Source: JAATFS01 sp037145635 (lineage in GTDB: Bacteria > Pseudomonadota > Gammaproteobacteria > Xanthomonadales > Xanthomonadaceae). Taken from it: DNA of 64,000 bases. How positions within the stretch are numbered: the first letter of the stretch is position 1; each line of letters begins with the position of its first letter. The notes beneath the pieces are model-generated. The model searched no databases. It saw only the letters and a list, made by a program, of their open reading frames with translations, and was not told where the DNA came from. This document shows, piece by piece, positions 9,163 through 18,217 of this stretch. The stretch spans positions 62,001 to 126,000 of the forward strand of contig JBBCXB010000004.1 in the NCBI GenBank assembly GCA_037145635.1. The letters run 5' to 3'. Made by a program: the position numbers and the translations under genes.

Positions 9163-9325
9163 CCAGCGGAATCCGGTCGTGCGGGGGATCGGCACAATCT
9201 AGCCGAGTGCGCGGGGCAGGCCAATCTGCACTGCGGCATGGCGGCCGCCGCAGGCCTCCGGCCGCGCCGCGCTACCGGGCGCGGCCGATACGCTAGGCTT
9301 GCGTCTTTGCCCATCGGATCGCCCC

Positions 9326-10891
9326 TTGACGACGACCCCTGTTCCGGCGCCCGGCGCCCGCGCGCGCCTGCCACGCCAGATCCCCTACATCATCGGCAAC
9401 GAGGCGTGCGAGCGCTTCAGCTTCTACGGGATGCGCAACATCCTGGTGCAGTTTCTGATCACCTCGCTGCTGCTGCAGGAGATCACCACGCCCGGCCGCG
9501 AGGGCGAGGCCAAGGACATCATGCACAGCTTCATGATCGGGGTGTATTTCTTCCCGCTGCTGGGCGGGTTCCTGGCCGACCGCTGCTTCGGCAAGTACTC
9601 CACCATCCTGTGGTTCAGCCTGATCTACTGCGCCGGCCATGCCTGCCTGGCGCTGTTCGAGGGCAGCCGCGGCGGCTTCTTCCTCGGCCTGGGCCTGATC
9701 GCGCTGGGGGCCGGCGGCATCAAGCCGCTGGTGGCCTCGTTCATGGGCGACCAGTTCGACCAGAGCAACAAGCACCTGGCGCGGGTGGTGTTCGACGCCT
9801 TCTACTGGATCATCAACTTCGGCTCGCTGTTCGCCTCGCTGCTGATCCCGCTGGCGCTGAAGCACCTCGGGCCGGCGTGGGCCTTCGGCATTCCCGGCAT
9901 CCTGATGTTCGTGGCGACGGCGGTGTTCTGGCTCGGCCGCAGGCGCTACGTGCGCGTGCCGCTGCCGCCGAAGGACCCGCACGGGTTCGGCCAGGTGGTG
10001 CGCACCGCGCTGCTGGCGCACGCGCCGGGGCAGGGCCGGCCGGGCCTGAGGCTGGCCGCGGCCTCGGTGCTGCTGGCGCTGGGCTGTGCGGGCCTGGTCG
10101 AGCCACTGGGCATCGTCATCTGCCTGTGCCTGGCGCTGGTGCTGCTGCTGGCCGGCGTCGGCGGCGGGACCTGGTGGCAGCTGGAGCGCGCGCGCGCGGT
10201 GCATCCGGACGCGGCGGTGGACGGGGCGCGCTCGGTGCTGCGGGTGCTGGTGGTGTTCGCGCTGGTCACGCCGTTCTTTTCGCTGTTCGACCAGAAGGCC
10301 TCGACCTGGGTGCTGCAGGGCCAGCAGATGGCGATGCCGCACTGGTTCACCGCCTCGCAGATGCAGGCGCTCAACCCGGCGCTGGTGATGCTGCTGATCC
10401 CGTTCAACAACCTGGTGCTGTACCCGCTGCTGCGCCGGCTCGGCTGGGAGCCGACCGCGCTGCGGCGGATGACGGCCGGCATCGCCTTCAGCGGCCTGGC
10501 CTGGGTGGCGGTGGGCACGCTGCAGGTGGTGATGGACGGCGGCGACGCCCTGTCGATCGCCTGGCAGATCCTGCCGTACGCGCTGCTGACCTTCGGCGAG
10601 GTGCTGGTCTCGGCGACCGGCCTGGAGTTCGCCTACAGCCAGGCGCCGGCGCAGATGAAGGGCGTGGTGATGAGCTTCTGGAACCTCACCACCACCATCG
10701 GCAACCTGTGGGTGCTGCTGTCCAACGCCGCGGTGCGCAACGCCACCGTGACCTCGCACATCGCCGGCACCGGGCTCAGCGAGTCGGCGTTCCTGATGTT
10801 CTTCTTCGCCGGCTTCGCGTTCCTGGCGGCGCTGGCGTTCGGCGCCTACGCGCGGCGCTACCGCATGGTCGACCACTACCGGCTGGCGTGA
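9326..10891 (+). CDS. Proton-dependent oligopeptide transporter, POT/PTR2 family
   Basis: About 521 residues and 12-14 hydrophobic segments. The POT proton-coupling motif ExxERFxYG is seen near the N-terminus as NEACERFSFYGMRN. The second signature FYWIINFGSLFASLLIP and the late motif PYALLTFGEVLVSATGLEFAYSQ (given in part) also fit. It imports di- and tripeptides with protons across the inner membrane, fitting the neighbouring M14 and M3 peptidases. The start is not certain: TTG 9326 gives the usual short N-terminus before the first motif, and a TTG at 9299 is also in frame. No strong ribosome-binding site precedes either. Confidence 0.9.
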   Translation: MTTTPVPAPGARARLPRQIPYIIGNEACERFSFYGMRNILVQFLITSLLLQEITTPGREGEAKDIMHSFMIGVYFFPLLGGFLADRCFGKYSTILWFSLIYCAGHACLALFEGSRGGFFLGLGLIALGAGGIKPLVASFMGDQFDQSNKHLARVVFDAFYWIINFGSLFASLLIPLALKHLGPAWAFGIPGILMFVATAVFWLGRRRYVRVPLPPKDPHGFGQVVRTALLAHAPGQGRPGLRLAAASVLLALGCAGLVEPLGIVICLCLALVLLLAGVGGGTWWQLERARAVHPDAAVDGARSVLRVLVVFALVTPFFSLFDQKASTWVLQGQQMAMPHWFTASQMQALNPALVMLLIPFNNLVLYPLLRRLGWEPTALRRMTAGIAFSGLAWVAVGTLQVVMDGGDALSIAWQILPYALLTFGEVLVSATGLEFAYSQAPAQMKGVVMSFWNLTTTIGNLWVLLSNAAVRNATVTSHIAGTGLSESAFLMFFFAGFAFLAALAFGAYARRYRMVDHYRLA

Positions 10892-11008
10892 CCCGCGCGC
10901 CGGGGTGCCGTGGCGCGCGGCGCTCGGCATACACTTCGCCTTCCCCCACCGGGCCGAGCCACCCGCGCGCGGCCCGCATCCATCGCAACCAAGGATGACC
11001 GGTTCCAG

Positions 11009-11617
11009 ATGATTACCCTGATCCTGATCGCCATCACCGCCGTGGTGTCGTGGCTGGCCTTCAACAACCGCAAGCTGGCCGACCGCCTGATCCTGTGGCC
11101 GCCGGCGGTGGAACGCCACCGCCAGTACGACCGGCTGGTGACCTACGGCTTCATCCACGCCGACTTCGCGCACCTGTTGTTCAACATGATCACGCTGTAC
11201 TTCTTCGGGCGGCCGATCGAGCGGGTGATGACGCAGGTCACCGGCAGCGTGTTCACCTATCCGCTGTTCTACCTGGCAGCGCTGGTGGTCTCGATCCTGC
11301 CCAGCTACCTGAAGAACCAGAAGAACCCCAACTATCTGAGCCTGGGGGCGTCCGGCGCGGTCTCGGCGGTGCTGTTCGCCTACATCCTGCTGTCGCCGTG
11401 GACGATCATCCTGGTGCTCTTCATCCCGGCGCCGGCGATCATCTACGCGGTGTTCTACGTCGGCTACAGCCTGTGGATGGACCGCCGCGGCGGCGACCGC
11501 ATCAACCACAGCGCGCACCTGGCCGGCGCCGCGTTCGGGGTGATGTTCATGCTGATCATGGAGCCGCGGATCCTGGGAATCTTCCTGGAACAGCTGGCCA
11601 ACCCCAGCTTCGGCTGA
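11009..11617 (+). CDS. Rhomboid-family intramembrane serine protease
   Basis: 202 residues with about six membrane segments. The catalytic pair is visible: Ser in LGASGAVSAV (GxS motif) and His in NHSAHLAGAAFG. FIHADFAHLLFNM is the loop-helix sequence conserved in bacterial rhomboids. It cleaves transmembrane substrates within the inner membrane. AAGGA lies 11 bases before ATG 11009. The gene follows the peptide transporter in the same direction with a 117-base gap and may share its transcript. Confidence 0.92.
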   Translation: MITLILIAITAVVSWLAFNNRKLADRLILWPPAVERHRQYDRLVTYGFIHADFAHLLFNMITLYFFGRPIERVMTQVTGSVFTYPLFYLAALVVSILPSYLKNQKNPNYLSLGASGAVSAVLFAYILLSPWTIILVLFIPAPAIIYAVFYVGYSLWMDRRGGDRINHSAHLAGAAFGVMFMLIMEPRILGIFLEQLANPSFG

Positions 11618-11722
11618 GCTGAACCACGCCGCCGCCGCGGCCGGCGCGGCGCTCAAGAAGTCCCCGCGCCGGCCGATAGCCGCGTCGGGCCGGACGTTCT
11701 CCGGCGACGGAGACCTCCCCCG

Positions 11723-13507
11723 ATGTGGTTTGGCAAATCCCCCGATACGGCGTCCCTGAACACGATGCTGGAGGCCGCCCTGCGCGGCGCGCCGGCGACC
11801 GGCCCGCAGGCCGCCTTCATGCAGCAGCTGGCCGCGCGCCTGCGCGGCCTCGAGCGCGAGCGCGACGAAGCCCGGGAACAGGCGCAGCTGGACGCGCGGA
11901 CCCTGGCCTACATGCGCGGGCGCTTCGATCTGGTGACCGCCGGGACCAGCGATGGGCTGTGGGACATGAGCGTGGTCGCCGGTGACCCGATCAACCCGGC
12001 CAACGAGTTCTGGTGGTCGCCGCAGCTGCGCCAGCTGCTGGGCTTCGAGGGCGAGCACGACTTCCCCAACGTGCTCGACAGCTGGGCCTCGCGGCTGCAC
12101 CCGGACGACCGCCAGGCCACGCTGGAGGCGTTCGCCGCGCACCTGGGCGACCGCAGCGGGCGCACGCCCTACGACGTCGACAACCGGTTGCAGCTCAAGT
12201 CCGGCGAGTACCGCTGGTTCCGCGCCACCGGCACCACCCTGCGCGATGCCGACGGCGTCCCACTGCGGGTGGCCGGCTCGCTGACCGACATCACCGAGCG
12301 CCGCGAGCGCGAGGCCTTCCTCGACATCACCCTGACCCGCTTCGAACTGGGCTCGGCGATGCTCAACGACGGGCTGTGGGACATGAGCGTGATCGCCGGC
12401 GACCCGATCAACCCGGCCAACGAGTTCTGGTGGTCGCCGCAGTTCCGCCGCCTGCTCGGCTTCGAAGGCGAGCACGACTTCCCCAACGTGCTCGACAGCT
12501 GGGCCTCGCGCCTGCATCCGGAGGACAAGCAGCGGTCGCTGGAAGCCTTCGCCGCGCATCTGAACGACCGCAGCGGGCGCACGCCGTTCGACATGGCCTA
12601 CCGCCTGCAGTTGAAGGACGGCCGCTACCGCTGGTTCAACGCCCGCGGCCTCACCCGGCGCGCCGCCGACGGCACGCCGCTGCGCGCGGTCGGGGCGCTC
12701 ACCGACATCCATGCCAGCCGCCAGCTGAGCGAGGTGGCCCAGGCCCTGAGCGGGGCCGCGCGCGACATCGTGGGCGGCAACGAGGACCTGTCGCGCCGCA
12801 CCGAGCAGCAGGCCGCCGCGCTGGAGGAGACCGCCAGCGCGATGGAGGAAATGACCAGCATCGTGCGCAAGAACGCCGACAGCGCGCTGCAGGCCAACCA
12901 GCTGGCCAGCGGCGCCGCGGACGTGGCGCGCCGGGGCGGCGAGGTGGTGCAGGACGTGGTCGCGACCATGGCCGGCATCGACGGGGCCTCGCGCAAGATC
13001 GCCGAGATCATCGGCGTGATCGACGGCATCGCGTTCCAGACCAACATCCTCGCGCTCAACGCGGCGGTGGAGGCGGCGCGCGCCGGCGATCAGGGCCGCG
13101 GCTTCGCGGTGGTCGCCACCGAGGTGCGCAGCCTGGCCCAGCGCTGCACCGCCGCGGCCAAGGAGATCCGCGACCTGATCCGCGATTCCGGCGACCAGGT
13201 CGGGCGCGGCAGCGCGCTGGTGGCGCAGGCCGGCTCGACCATGACCGAGCTGCTGGCCTCGGTGCAGCGGGTGAACGACATCATGGGCGGGATCGCCGCG
13301 GCCAGCCAGGAGCAGAGCCAGGGCATCGACCAGATCAACCAGAGCGTGATCCAGATGGACACCGCCACCCAGCAGAACGCCGCGCTGGTGGAGACGATGG
13401 CGGCCTCGGCGCGGACGCTGGAAGGGCATGCCGACGTGCTGGTCGACAGCGTGGCCAGCGCGCGGCGCGAGGACGCGCAGGCAGCGACCCTGCAGCGGGC
13501 TGCCTGA
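11723..13507 (+). CDS. Soluble chemotaxis receptor with two tandem PAS domains
   Basis: 594 residues with no membrane segment and no HAMP domain. A short helical N-terminus (1-65) precedes two near-identical PAS/PAC units at about 65-190 and 204-330. Both contain the blocks GLWDMSV, DPINPANEFWWSPQ and LLGFEGEHDFPNVLDSWASR, 139 residues apart. A cytoplasmic MCP signalling domain (about 340-570) with the conserved hairpin tip DGIAFQTNILALNAAVEAAR follows. The PAS units likely sense an intracellular or redox signal and control CheA. No C-terminal methyl-transferase-binding pentapeptide is seen. No che genes are nearby. The start ATG at 11723 follows a GGAGACC element. Confidence 0.92.
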   Translation: MWFGKSPDTASLNTMLEAALRGAPATGPQAAFMQQLAARLRGLERERDEAREQAQLDARTLAYMRGRFDLVTAGTSDGLWDMSVVAGDPINPANEFWWSPQLRQLLGFEGEHDFPNVLDSWASRLHPDDRQATLEAFAAHLGDRSGRTPYDVDNRLQLKSGEYRWFRATGTTLRDADGVPLRVAGSLTDITERREREAFLDITLTRFELGSAMLNDGLWDMSVIAGDPINPANEFWWSPQFRRLLGFEGEHDFPNVLDSWASRLHPEDKQRSLEAFAAHLNDRSGRTPFDMAYRLQLKDGRYRWFNARGLTRRAADGTPLRAVGALTDIHASRQLSEVAQALSGAARDIVGGNEDLSRRTEQQAAALEETASAMEEMTSIVRKNADSALQANQLASGAADVARRGGEVVQDVVATMAGIDGASRKIAEIIGVIDGIAFQTNILALNAAVEAARAGDQGRGFAVVATEVRSLAQRCTAAAKEIRDLIRDSGDQVGRGSALVAQAGSTMTELLASVQRVNDIMGGIAAASQEQSQGIDQINQSVIQMDTATQQNAALVETMAASARTLEGHADVLVDSVASARREDAQAATLQRAA

Positions 13508-13519
13508 GCGCAGACGGGT

Positions 13520-13545
13520 GGCCGGGACGGCGAGGCGTCCCGGCC
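13520..13545. terminator. Hairpin between convergent genes
   Basis: A perfect 10-bp stem, GGCCGGGACG paired with CGTCCCGGCC, around GCGAGG. It lies between the MCP gene and the small reverse gene ending at 13553. No U-run follows. Confidence 0.6.
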
Positions 13546-13552
13546 GCTGCGG

Positions 13553-13756
13553 TCAGGCCGGTTCCTGGCCGCGCAGCATCACCTGCGCACTGCCGACCGC
13601 GGGCGCGGCGTAGGCGCAGGCCAGGCGCGTATAGACCTCGGCGCTGAGCCGCTCGAATTCGCCGCCCTGGGTGGCCCCGGCGAACGTGAGCCGGAACAGG
13701 CCCTCCAGCAGTGCGGTATCGGGGTCGGGGACGCGGTCGGCCGCGGGGCTGTTCAT
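13553..13756 (-). CDS. Small hypothetical protein
   Basis: 67 residues, not recognised. It begins MNSPAADRVPDPDTALLEGL, is acidic at the N-terminus, predicted helical and soluble, with one Cys. It reads away from a clear hairpin shared with the MCP gene. It could be real because codon choice is ordinary and the ORF fills the gap, but no family support is available. Confidence 0.45.
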   Translation of the reverse strand: MNSPAADRVPDPDTALLEGLFRLTFAGATQGGEFERLSAEVYTRLACAYAAPAVGSAQVMLRGQEPA

Positions 13757-13950
13757 GGCGTGACTCCTGCAGGCGATGGGAAGGCGCCCGGTCCTGGGCG
13801 GACCGCGCGACGCCTTCGCCAGCGTATCGGCCGCGAAGGCCGTGACTTGAGCGGCCACGGTGTGCAGGCCCTGCGCGAAGCGTCGGGGTTTTCACGCCGG
13901 CTCGCCAGGGGCGGGCGCAGACTGGCCGCCTCGTCCCGCGGGGTGGCCCG

Positions 13951-14238
13951 ATGCAACCCACTGGATTGCCCGACATCGAACACGATCCCGAGCGTCAGCG
14001 CTTCCTGCTGACGCTGGAGGGACAGCAAGCGCGTCTGGACTATCGGCGGCTGCCCGGCACGCTCGCGATCACCCACACCGGCGTGCCGGAAGCGATCGGT
14101 GGACGTGGCGTGGCCGCTGCGCTGGTCGAGGCCGCGCTCGCGTTCGCGCGCGCCGAGGGGCTGGGGGTGGTGCCCGAATGCAGCTATGCCGCGGCGTATC
14201 TGCGCCGGCATCCCGAACACCGGGATCTGCTGGCCTGA
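13951..14238 (+). CDS. GNAT-like N-acetyltransferase of the short YjdJ type
   Basis: 95 residues. The motif EAIGGRGVAAALVEAALAFA is the acetyl-CoA-binding signature (R/QxxGxG/A) followed by the long helix, and LGVVPECSYAAAYLRRHPEH ends the fold with its conserved Cys and YLRRHPE. These short GNAT proteins acetylate small or unknown substrates. The domain is complete for this subgroup although half the size of normal GNATs. The lipoprotein gene begins 40 bases downstream in the same direction. Confidence 0.85.
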   Translation: MQPTGLPDIEHDPERQRFLLTLEGQQARLDYRRLPGTLAITHTGVPEAIGGRGVAAALVEAALAFARAEGLGVVPECSYAAAYLRRHPEHRDLLA

Positions 14239-14278
14239 GCCGGTGGCCGCAACGACGAAGACGACCAAGGGGACACAG

Positions 14279-15124
14279 ATGGTGCGGGGCTGCAGACAAC
14301 TGGGAATGAGTGGCGTACTGGCGCTGGCGCTGCTGGCGGGTTGCCGGCGCGAGCCGGAGCCAGAGCCGGCGGTGCCCGACGCCGCGTCCGCGCCGGCGGT
14401 GCCGGCCACGGCGGAGCCGGCGCCCGCGCCCGAGTCCGGCGGGCTGCTGAAGGACGTGATGGAACATACCCCGGCCTATGTCGTCGGGATCAGCTACCCG
14501 CCGGGACTGGAGCGTTACCCCGGGCTTGCCAGGCAGGTCGGCGACTACGCGGCCAGCGCGCGGGCCGAGCTGATGGAAGCGGTGGACGGGCTGGGCAACG
14601 ACAAGCCGCCGGCCCCCTACGAGCTGTCGCTGAGTTTCGAGATCGTGCTCGATACCCCGGCCCTGGTGGCGGTGGCCGCCGACGGCAGCCGCTACACCGG
14701 CGGTGCCCACGGCGAGCCGCTGGTCGCGCGCTTCGTGTGGCTGCCGCAGGCGCAGCAGCCGCTGACCGCCGCGGCCCTGGTGCCGGGCGCGCAGGGCTGG
14801 GCCGAGATCGGCCGCTATGTCGGGGCGCAGCTGCATGCGGCGGCCGAGGCGCGGGCCGCCGCCGACCGGCTGGACCCGCAGGAACAGCATTCGCGGGTGG
14901 ACTCGGCCGACAAGATGATCGCCGAGGGCACCGCCGCGAAGGCCGAAAATTTCGCGCAGTTCCAGCCGCTGGTGAATGCCGCCGGCAAGATCACCCGCGT
15001 GCGCTTCGTGTTCCCGCCGTACCAAGTGGGACCGTATTCCGACGGCACGCAAACGGCGGAGGTCCCGGCCAGCGTGCTGCTGCCGTGGGTGGCCCCGGCG
15101 TACGCGGAGCTGTTCGCGCGCTGA
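14279..15124 (+). CDS. Lipoprotein with DUF3298/RsiV-like domain
   Basis: 281 residues. A signal peptide ends in the lipobox LLAGC, so the mature protein is lipid-anchored, then a Pro/Ala/Glu-rich linker. The DUF3298-type domain follows: the segment DGSRYTGGAHGEP is its hallmark and the C-terminal FPPYQVGPYSDGTQTAEVP is the conserved end. Such domains occur in the anti-sigma factor RsiV and in lysozyme-binding or peptidoglycan-linked lipoproteins; no sigma factor gene is adjacent here. ATG 14279 has AAGGGG at suitable distance. A longer in-frame reading from 14099 overlaps the GNAT gene and is rejected. Confidence 0.8.
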   Translation: MVRGCRQLGMSGVLALALLAGCRREPEPEPAVPDAASAPAVPATAEPAPAPESGGLLKDVMEHTPAYVVGISYPPGLERYPGLARQVGDYAASARAELMEAVDGLGNDKPPAPYELSLSFEIVLDTPALVAVAADGSRYTGGAHGEPLVARFVWLPQAQQPLTAAALVPGAQGWAEIGRYVGAQLHAAAEARAAADRLDPQEQHSRVDSADKMIAEGTAAKAENFAQFQPLVNAAGKITRVRFVFPPYQVGPYSDGTQTAEVPASVLLPWVAPAYAELFAR

Positions 15125-15195
15125 GCGGCGGGCGGCGGGCGGCGCGGCCGATTGGGTAGCATGGGCGATCCCCCCGACCTGCGATCCCCCCGACC

Positions 15196-15693
15196 ATGGG
15201 CAGTTTCGACCAGACCGAGCGGCGCATCGCGTGCACCTGCGAGCGCTATCCCGCCTTCCCGCGTGAACCGGCGGTGCTGGTCAGGCTGATCAAGCACCTG
15301 TACAAGCGCATCCACGCCAACGCGGGGGTGCTGCTCAAGCCCTACGGCCTGAGCCCGCCGGAATACGACATCCTGATGATGCTCTACGGCACGCCCGAGC
15401 AGTCGATCACGCCGACCGAGGTGGCCGAGGCGGCGAGCGAGAAGCCGGCCAACATCACCCGGCTCACCGACCAGCTGTGCCGCAAGGGCCTGGTCCAGCG
15501 CGCCGCCAGCCCGGAGGACCGCCGCAAGATCACCCTGACCCTGCTGCCGGCGGGCATGGCGCTGATCGAGCGCATGCTGCCCGATGTCTGCGCGCTACTG
15601 GAGGCGGAGACCGCCGGCGTGGCCGGGGGCGAGCAGCGACGGCTGGAGACCCTGCTCAAGAAGATGCTGGACAGCCTCGAGAGCGCCGGCTGA
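15196..15693 (+). CDS. MarR-family transcriptional regulator
   Basis: 165 residues with the winged-helix MarR core: LLKPYGLSPPEYDILMMLYG leads into the recognition helix region EAASEKPANITRLTDQL and the wing KGLVQRAASPEDRRKITLTL. MarR dimers usually repress adjacent efflux or stress genes and release DNA on binding phenolic or oxidised ligands. No divergent partner gene lies next to it; the preceding gene is the DUF3298 lipoprotein 71 bases upstream, so its target is unknown. Xanthomonad homologues near efflux genes exist, but the sequence does not say more. Confidence 0.9.
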   Translation: MGSFDQTERRIACTCERYPAFPREPAVLVRLIKHLYKRIHANAGVLLKPYGLSPPEYDILMMLYGTPEQSITPTEVAEAASEKPANITRLTDQLCRKGLVQRAASPEDRRKITLTLLPAGMALIERMLPDVCALLEAETAGVAGGEQRRLETLLKKMLDSLESAG

Positions 15694-15788
15694 GCGCGCC
15701 GTCGAGCCATGGCGGCGTTACCGGGCGCGACGCCCGGCCTCGACCGCCACGCTGACCGCCACGTTCGTGCCCGTGGCCGCAAACGCAT

Positions 15789-15812
15789 GCCGCCCGGGAG
15801 GGCCCGGGCGGC
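15789..15812. terminator. Hairpin between marR and M3 peptidase genes
   Basis: A perfect 10-bp GC stem, GCCGCCCGGG paired with CCCGGGCGGC, with loop AGGG. It lies between two convergent genes. No U-run follows. Confidence 0.55.
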
Positions 15813-15835
15813 GTGTGGCGACAGGGCATCGAACG

Positions 15836-18034
15836 TCAGTCCTTGGCGGCGGGCTGCTCCGGCAGCGCGCCGTCGCCGCCGCCCGGGGTCAGGCCGCGCT
15901 TCTCGAGCAGCGGCTCGATCTGCGGCGCATGCCCGGCGAAGTCCTGGAACAGCTCCATCGCGTCGACGCTGCCGCCGCGCGACAGCAGGGTCTGGCGGAA
16001 GCGGTCGCCGTTGGCGCGGCTCAGGCCGCCGTGCTGCTTGAACCACTGCTGGGTGTTGGCGTCCAGCACCTCGGACCAGATGTAGGCGTAGTAGCCGGCC
16101 GCGTAGCCACCCATGATGTGGCTGAAGTACGGCGTGCGGTAGCGCGGCGGCACCGGCGGGTAGGCGATCCCGTCCTTGGCCAGCGCCTGGGCCTCGAACG
16201 CCATCACCCCGGCCGCGTCCGGCACCTGGCCGGGGGCAAGCTGGTGCCAGTTCTGGTCCAGCATCGCCGCACCGAGGTACTCGGTGGTGGCGAAGCCCTG
16301 GTTGAACTTGGCCGCGGCGATCACCTTGTCCAGCAGCGCCTGTGGCATCGGTGCGCCGGTCTGGTGGTGCTTGGCGTAGTGCTTGAGGATCGACGGGTAG
16401 TCGGCCCACATCTCGTTGACCTGCGAAGGGAACTCGACGAAGTCGCGCGGCACGCTGGTGCCGGAGAAGTACGGGTACTTCACGTCGGAGAACATGCCGT
16501 GCAGCGCGTGGCCGAACTCGTGGAACGCGGTGGTCACCTCGTCCCAGGTCAGCAGGGTCGGCTGGCCGGCCGGCGGCTTGGGAATGTTGAGGTGGTTGGC
16601 GACCACCGGCTTGTCGCCGGTCAGCCCGGACTGCGACACGTACGAGCTCATCCAGGCGCCGCCGCGCTTGGACTCGCGCGCATACATGTCGGCGATGAAG
16701 ATCGCCAGCGGCTTGCCGTCGGCGTCGAACACGTCGTAGACCATCAGGTCGTCGCGGTAGGTCGGCAGGTCGGTGCGCTGCTTGAAGGTCAGCCCGTACT
16801 CCTGATTGGCGGCGTAGAACACGCCGTTCTCCAGCACGTTCTTCAGCTCGAAGTACGGCTTGAGCTGGGATTCGTCGAAGTCGTAGCGCGCCTGGCGGAC
16901 CTTCTCGCTGTAGTACGCCCAGTCCCAGGCCTCGAGCTTGAAGGTCGGCTTGCCGGCGGCCTTCTGTTCCTTGTCGATCGTCGCCTGCAGGTCGGCGGCC
17001 TCGCGCTTGGCATTGGCCACCGCGGCCGGCGCCAGCTGGCCGAGCATGGCGTTGACCGCCTCCGGCGTCTTGGCGGTCTGGTTCTCCAGCGAGTAGGCGG
17101 CGTAGCTCGGGAAGCCCAGCAGCTTGGCCTTGTCGGCGCGCAGCTTCATGATCCGCGCGACCAGCGCGGTGTTGTCGTACGGGCCGCCGTGGCTGCCGCG
17201 GTGGATCGAGGCCTCGTAGATGCGCTTGCGCAGCTCGCGGTTCCTGAGCTGGGTCAGCGGCGGCTGGCCGGTGGTGTTGAGCAGCGCGATCACGTACTTG
17301 CCGTCGAGCTTGCGCGCCTTGGCGGCCTCGGCGGCCGCGGCGATCTGCTCGTCGGACAGGCCGTCGAGCTGCTTGACGTCGTCCACCACCACCGCCGTGG
17401 CGTTGACCTCGGACAGCACGTTCTGGCTGAACTGGGTGCCGAGGTTGGCCAGCTCGGCGTTCATCGCCTTCAGCGTCGCCTTGTCGGCCTCGGAGAGCTT
17501 GGCGCCGTCGCGCACGAAATCGGTGTAGTACTTCTCCACCAGGCGCACGCCCTGCGCGTCCAGGCCCAGGCGGGTGCGGCGCTCGTACAGCGCCTGGATG
17601 CGCGCGAACAGCTTGCCGTTGAGCGAGATCGCGTCACGGTGCGCGGCGAACCGGCCGGAATAGTCGGCCTGCAGCTTCTTGCGCGCATCGTTGGTGTCGG
17701 CGCCGACCAGGTTGAAGAACACGGTGGTCGCACGGTCCAGCACCTGGCCGCTCTTCTCGAGCGCGACGAGGGTGTTGTCGAAGCTCGGCTTGGCGGGGTT
17801 GTCGGCGATGGCCTGCACTTCCTTCAACTGCTCGGCCATGCCGGCGTCGAAGGCCGGCGCGAAGTCGGCGTCCCGGATCTTGTCGAACTGCGGGTAGTGC
17901 AGCGGCAGCGGGCTTTCGGCGAAGAACGGGTTGGCCTGCGTGGCGGCCTGGGCGGCGGCCGGCGCGGCGAAGCTGTAGGACGGCATGGCGATCCCCAGGG
18001 AAGCGGCGAGGGCTAGGGCGAGACGGGTGGTCAA
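15836..18034 (-). CDS. M3-family metallopeptidase (oligopeptidase/peptidyl-dipeptidase), exported
   Basis: 732 residues. A signal peptide precedes ANPFFAESPLPLHYPQFDKI, the usual start of Dcp/PrlC-like enzymes. The zinc motif HEFGH is at residues 505-509 (TAFHEFGHALHGMFS), with the third ligand Glu expected in the following FVEFPSQVNEMW. The family cleaves short peptides; this copy is exported, probably to the periplasm. The start is a TTG at 18034 with a strong GGAGG seven bases upstream. ATG choices further in would cut the signal peptide. It could be the periplasmic peptide-degrading partner of the POT transporter. Confidence 0.9.
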   Translation of the reverse strand: MTTRLALALAASLGIAMPSYSFAAPAAAQAATQANPFFAESPLPLHYPQFDKIRDADFAPAFDAGMAEQLKEVQAIADNPAKPSFDNTLVALEKSGQVLDRATTVFFNLVGADTNDARKKLQADYSGRFAAHRDAISLNGKLFARIQALYERRTRLGLDAQGVRLVEKYYTDFVRDGAKLSEADKATLKAMNAELANLGTQFSQNVLSEVNATAVVVDDVKQLDGLSDEQIAAAAEAAKARKLDGKYVIALLNTTGQPPLTQLRNRELRKRIYEASIHRGSHGGPYDNTALVARIMKLRADKAKLLGFPSYAAYSLENQTAKTPEAVNAMLGQLAPAAVANAKREAADLQATIDKEQKAAGKPTFKLEAWDWAYYSEKVRQARYDFDESQLKPYFELKNVLENGVFYAANQEYGLTFKQRTDLPTYRDDLMVYDVFDADGKPLAIFIADMYARESKRGGAWMSSYVSQSGLTGDKPVVANHLNIPKPPAGQPTLLTWDEVTTAFHEFGHALHGMFSDVKYPYFSGTSVPRDFVEFPSQVNEMWADYPSILKHYAKHHQTGAPMPQALLDKVIAAAKFNQGFATTEYLGAAMLDQNWHQLAPGQVPDAAGVMAFEAQALAKDGIAYPPVPPRYRTPYFSHIMGGYAAGYYAYIWSEVLDANTQQWFKQHGGLSRANGDRFRQTLLSRGGSVDAMELFQDFAGHAPQIEPLLEKRGLTPGGGDGALPEQPAAKD

Positions 18035-18217
18035 GGACGTTCCTCCGAAAGACGAACCCCCGAGGCTACCGCATGCACGCTGTGCCGGCCCGTGACGAAA
18101 GGCATGGACGCGGACCGGGGGACGGGCACCGGCGGTGGACGGCAGGCCGGGGGCGCGCGGCGGTGGCGGCCGCGGTCCGGGCGGGCCGATAATGCGGGCG
18201 CCGCCCGGGAGACCGCG

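Noticed and set aside
7435..10998. 1,187-codon open frame on the + strand
   Set aside because: It runs antisense to the M14 gene and then out of frame through the POT gene. Composition is Arg/Gly/Ala-rich with no motif; it is a by-product of high GC.
9293..13429. 1,378-codon open frame on the - strand
   Set aside because: Antisense to the peptide transporter, rhomboid and MCP genes, all of which have clear catalytic or signature motifs. His/Arg/Gln-rich translation without domains.
14099..14278. N-terminal extension of the DUF3298 lipoprotein
   Set aside because: It overlaps the GNAT gene in another frame and would bury the signal peptide. ATG 14279 has its own ribosome-binding site.
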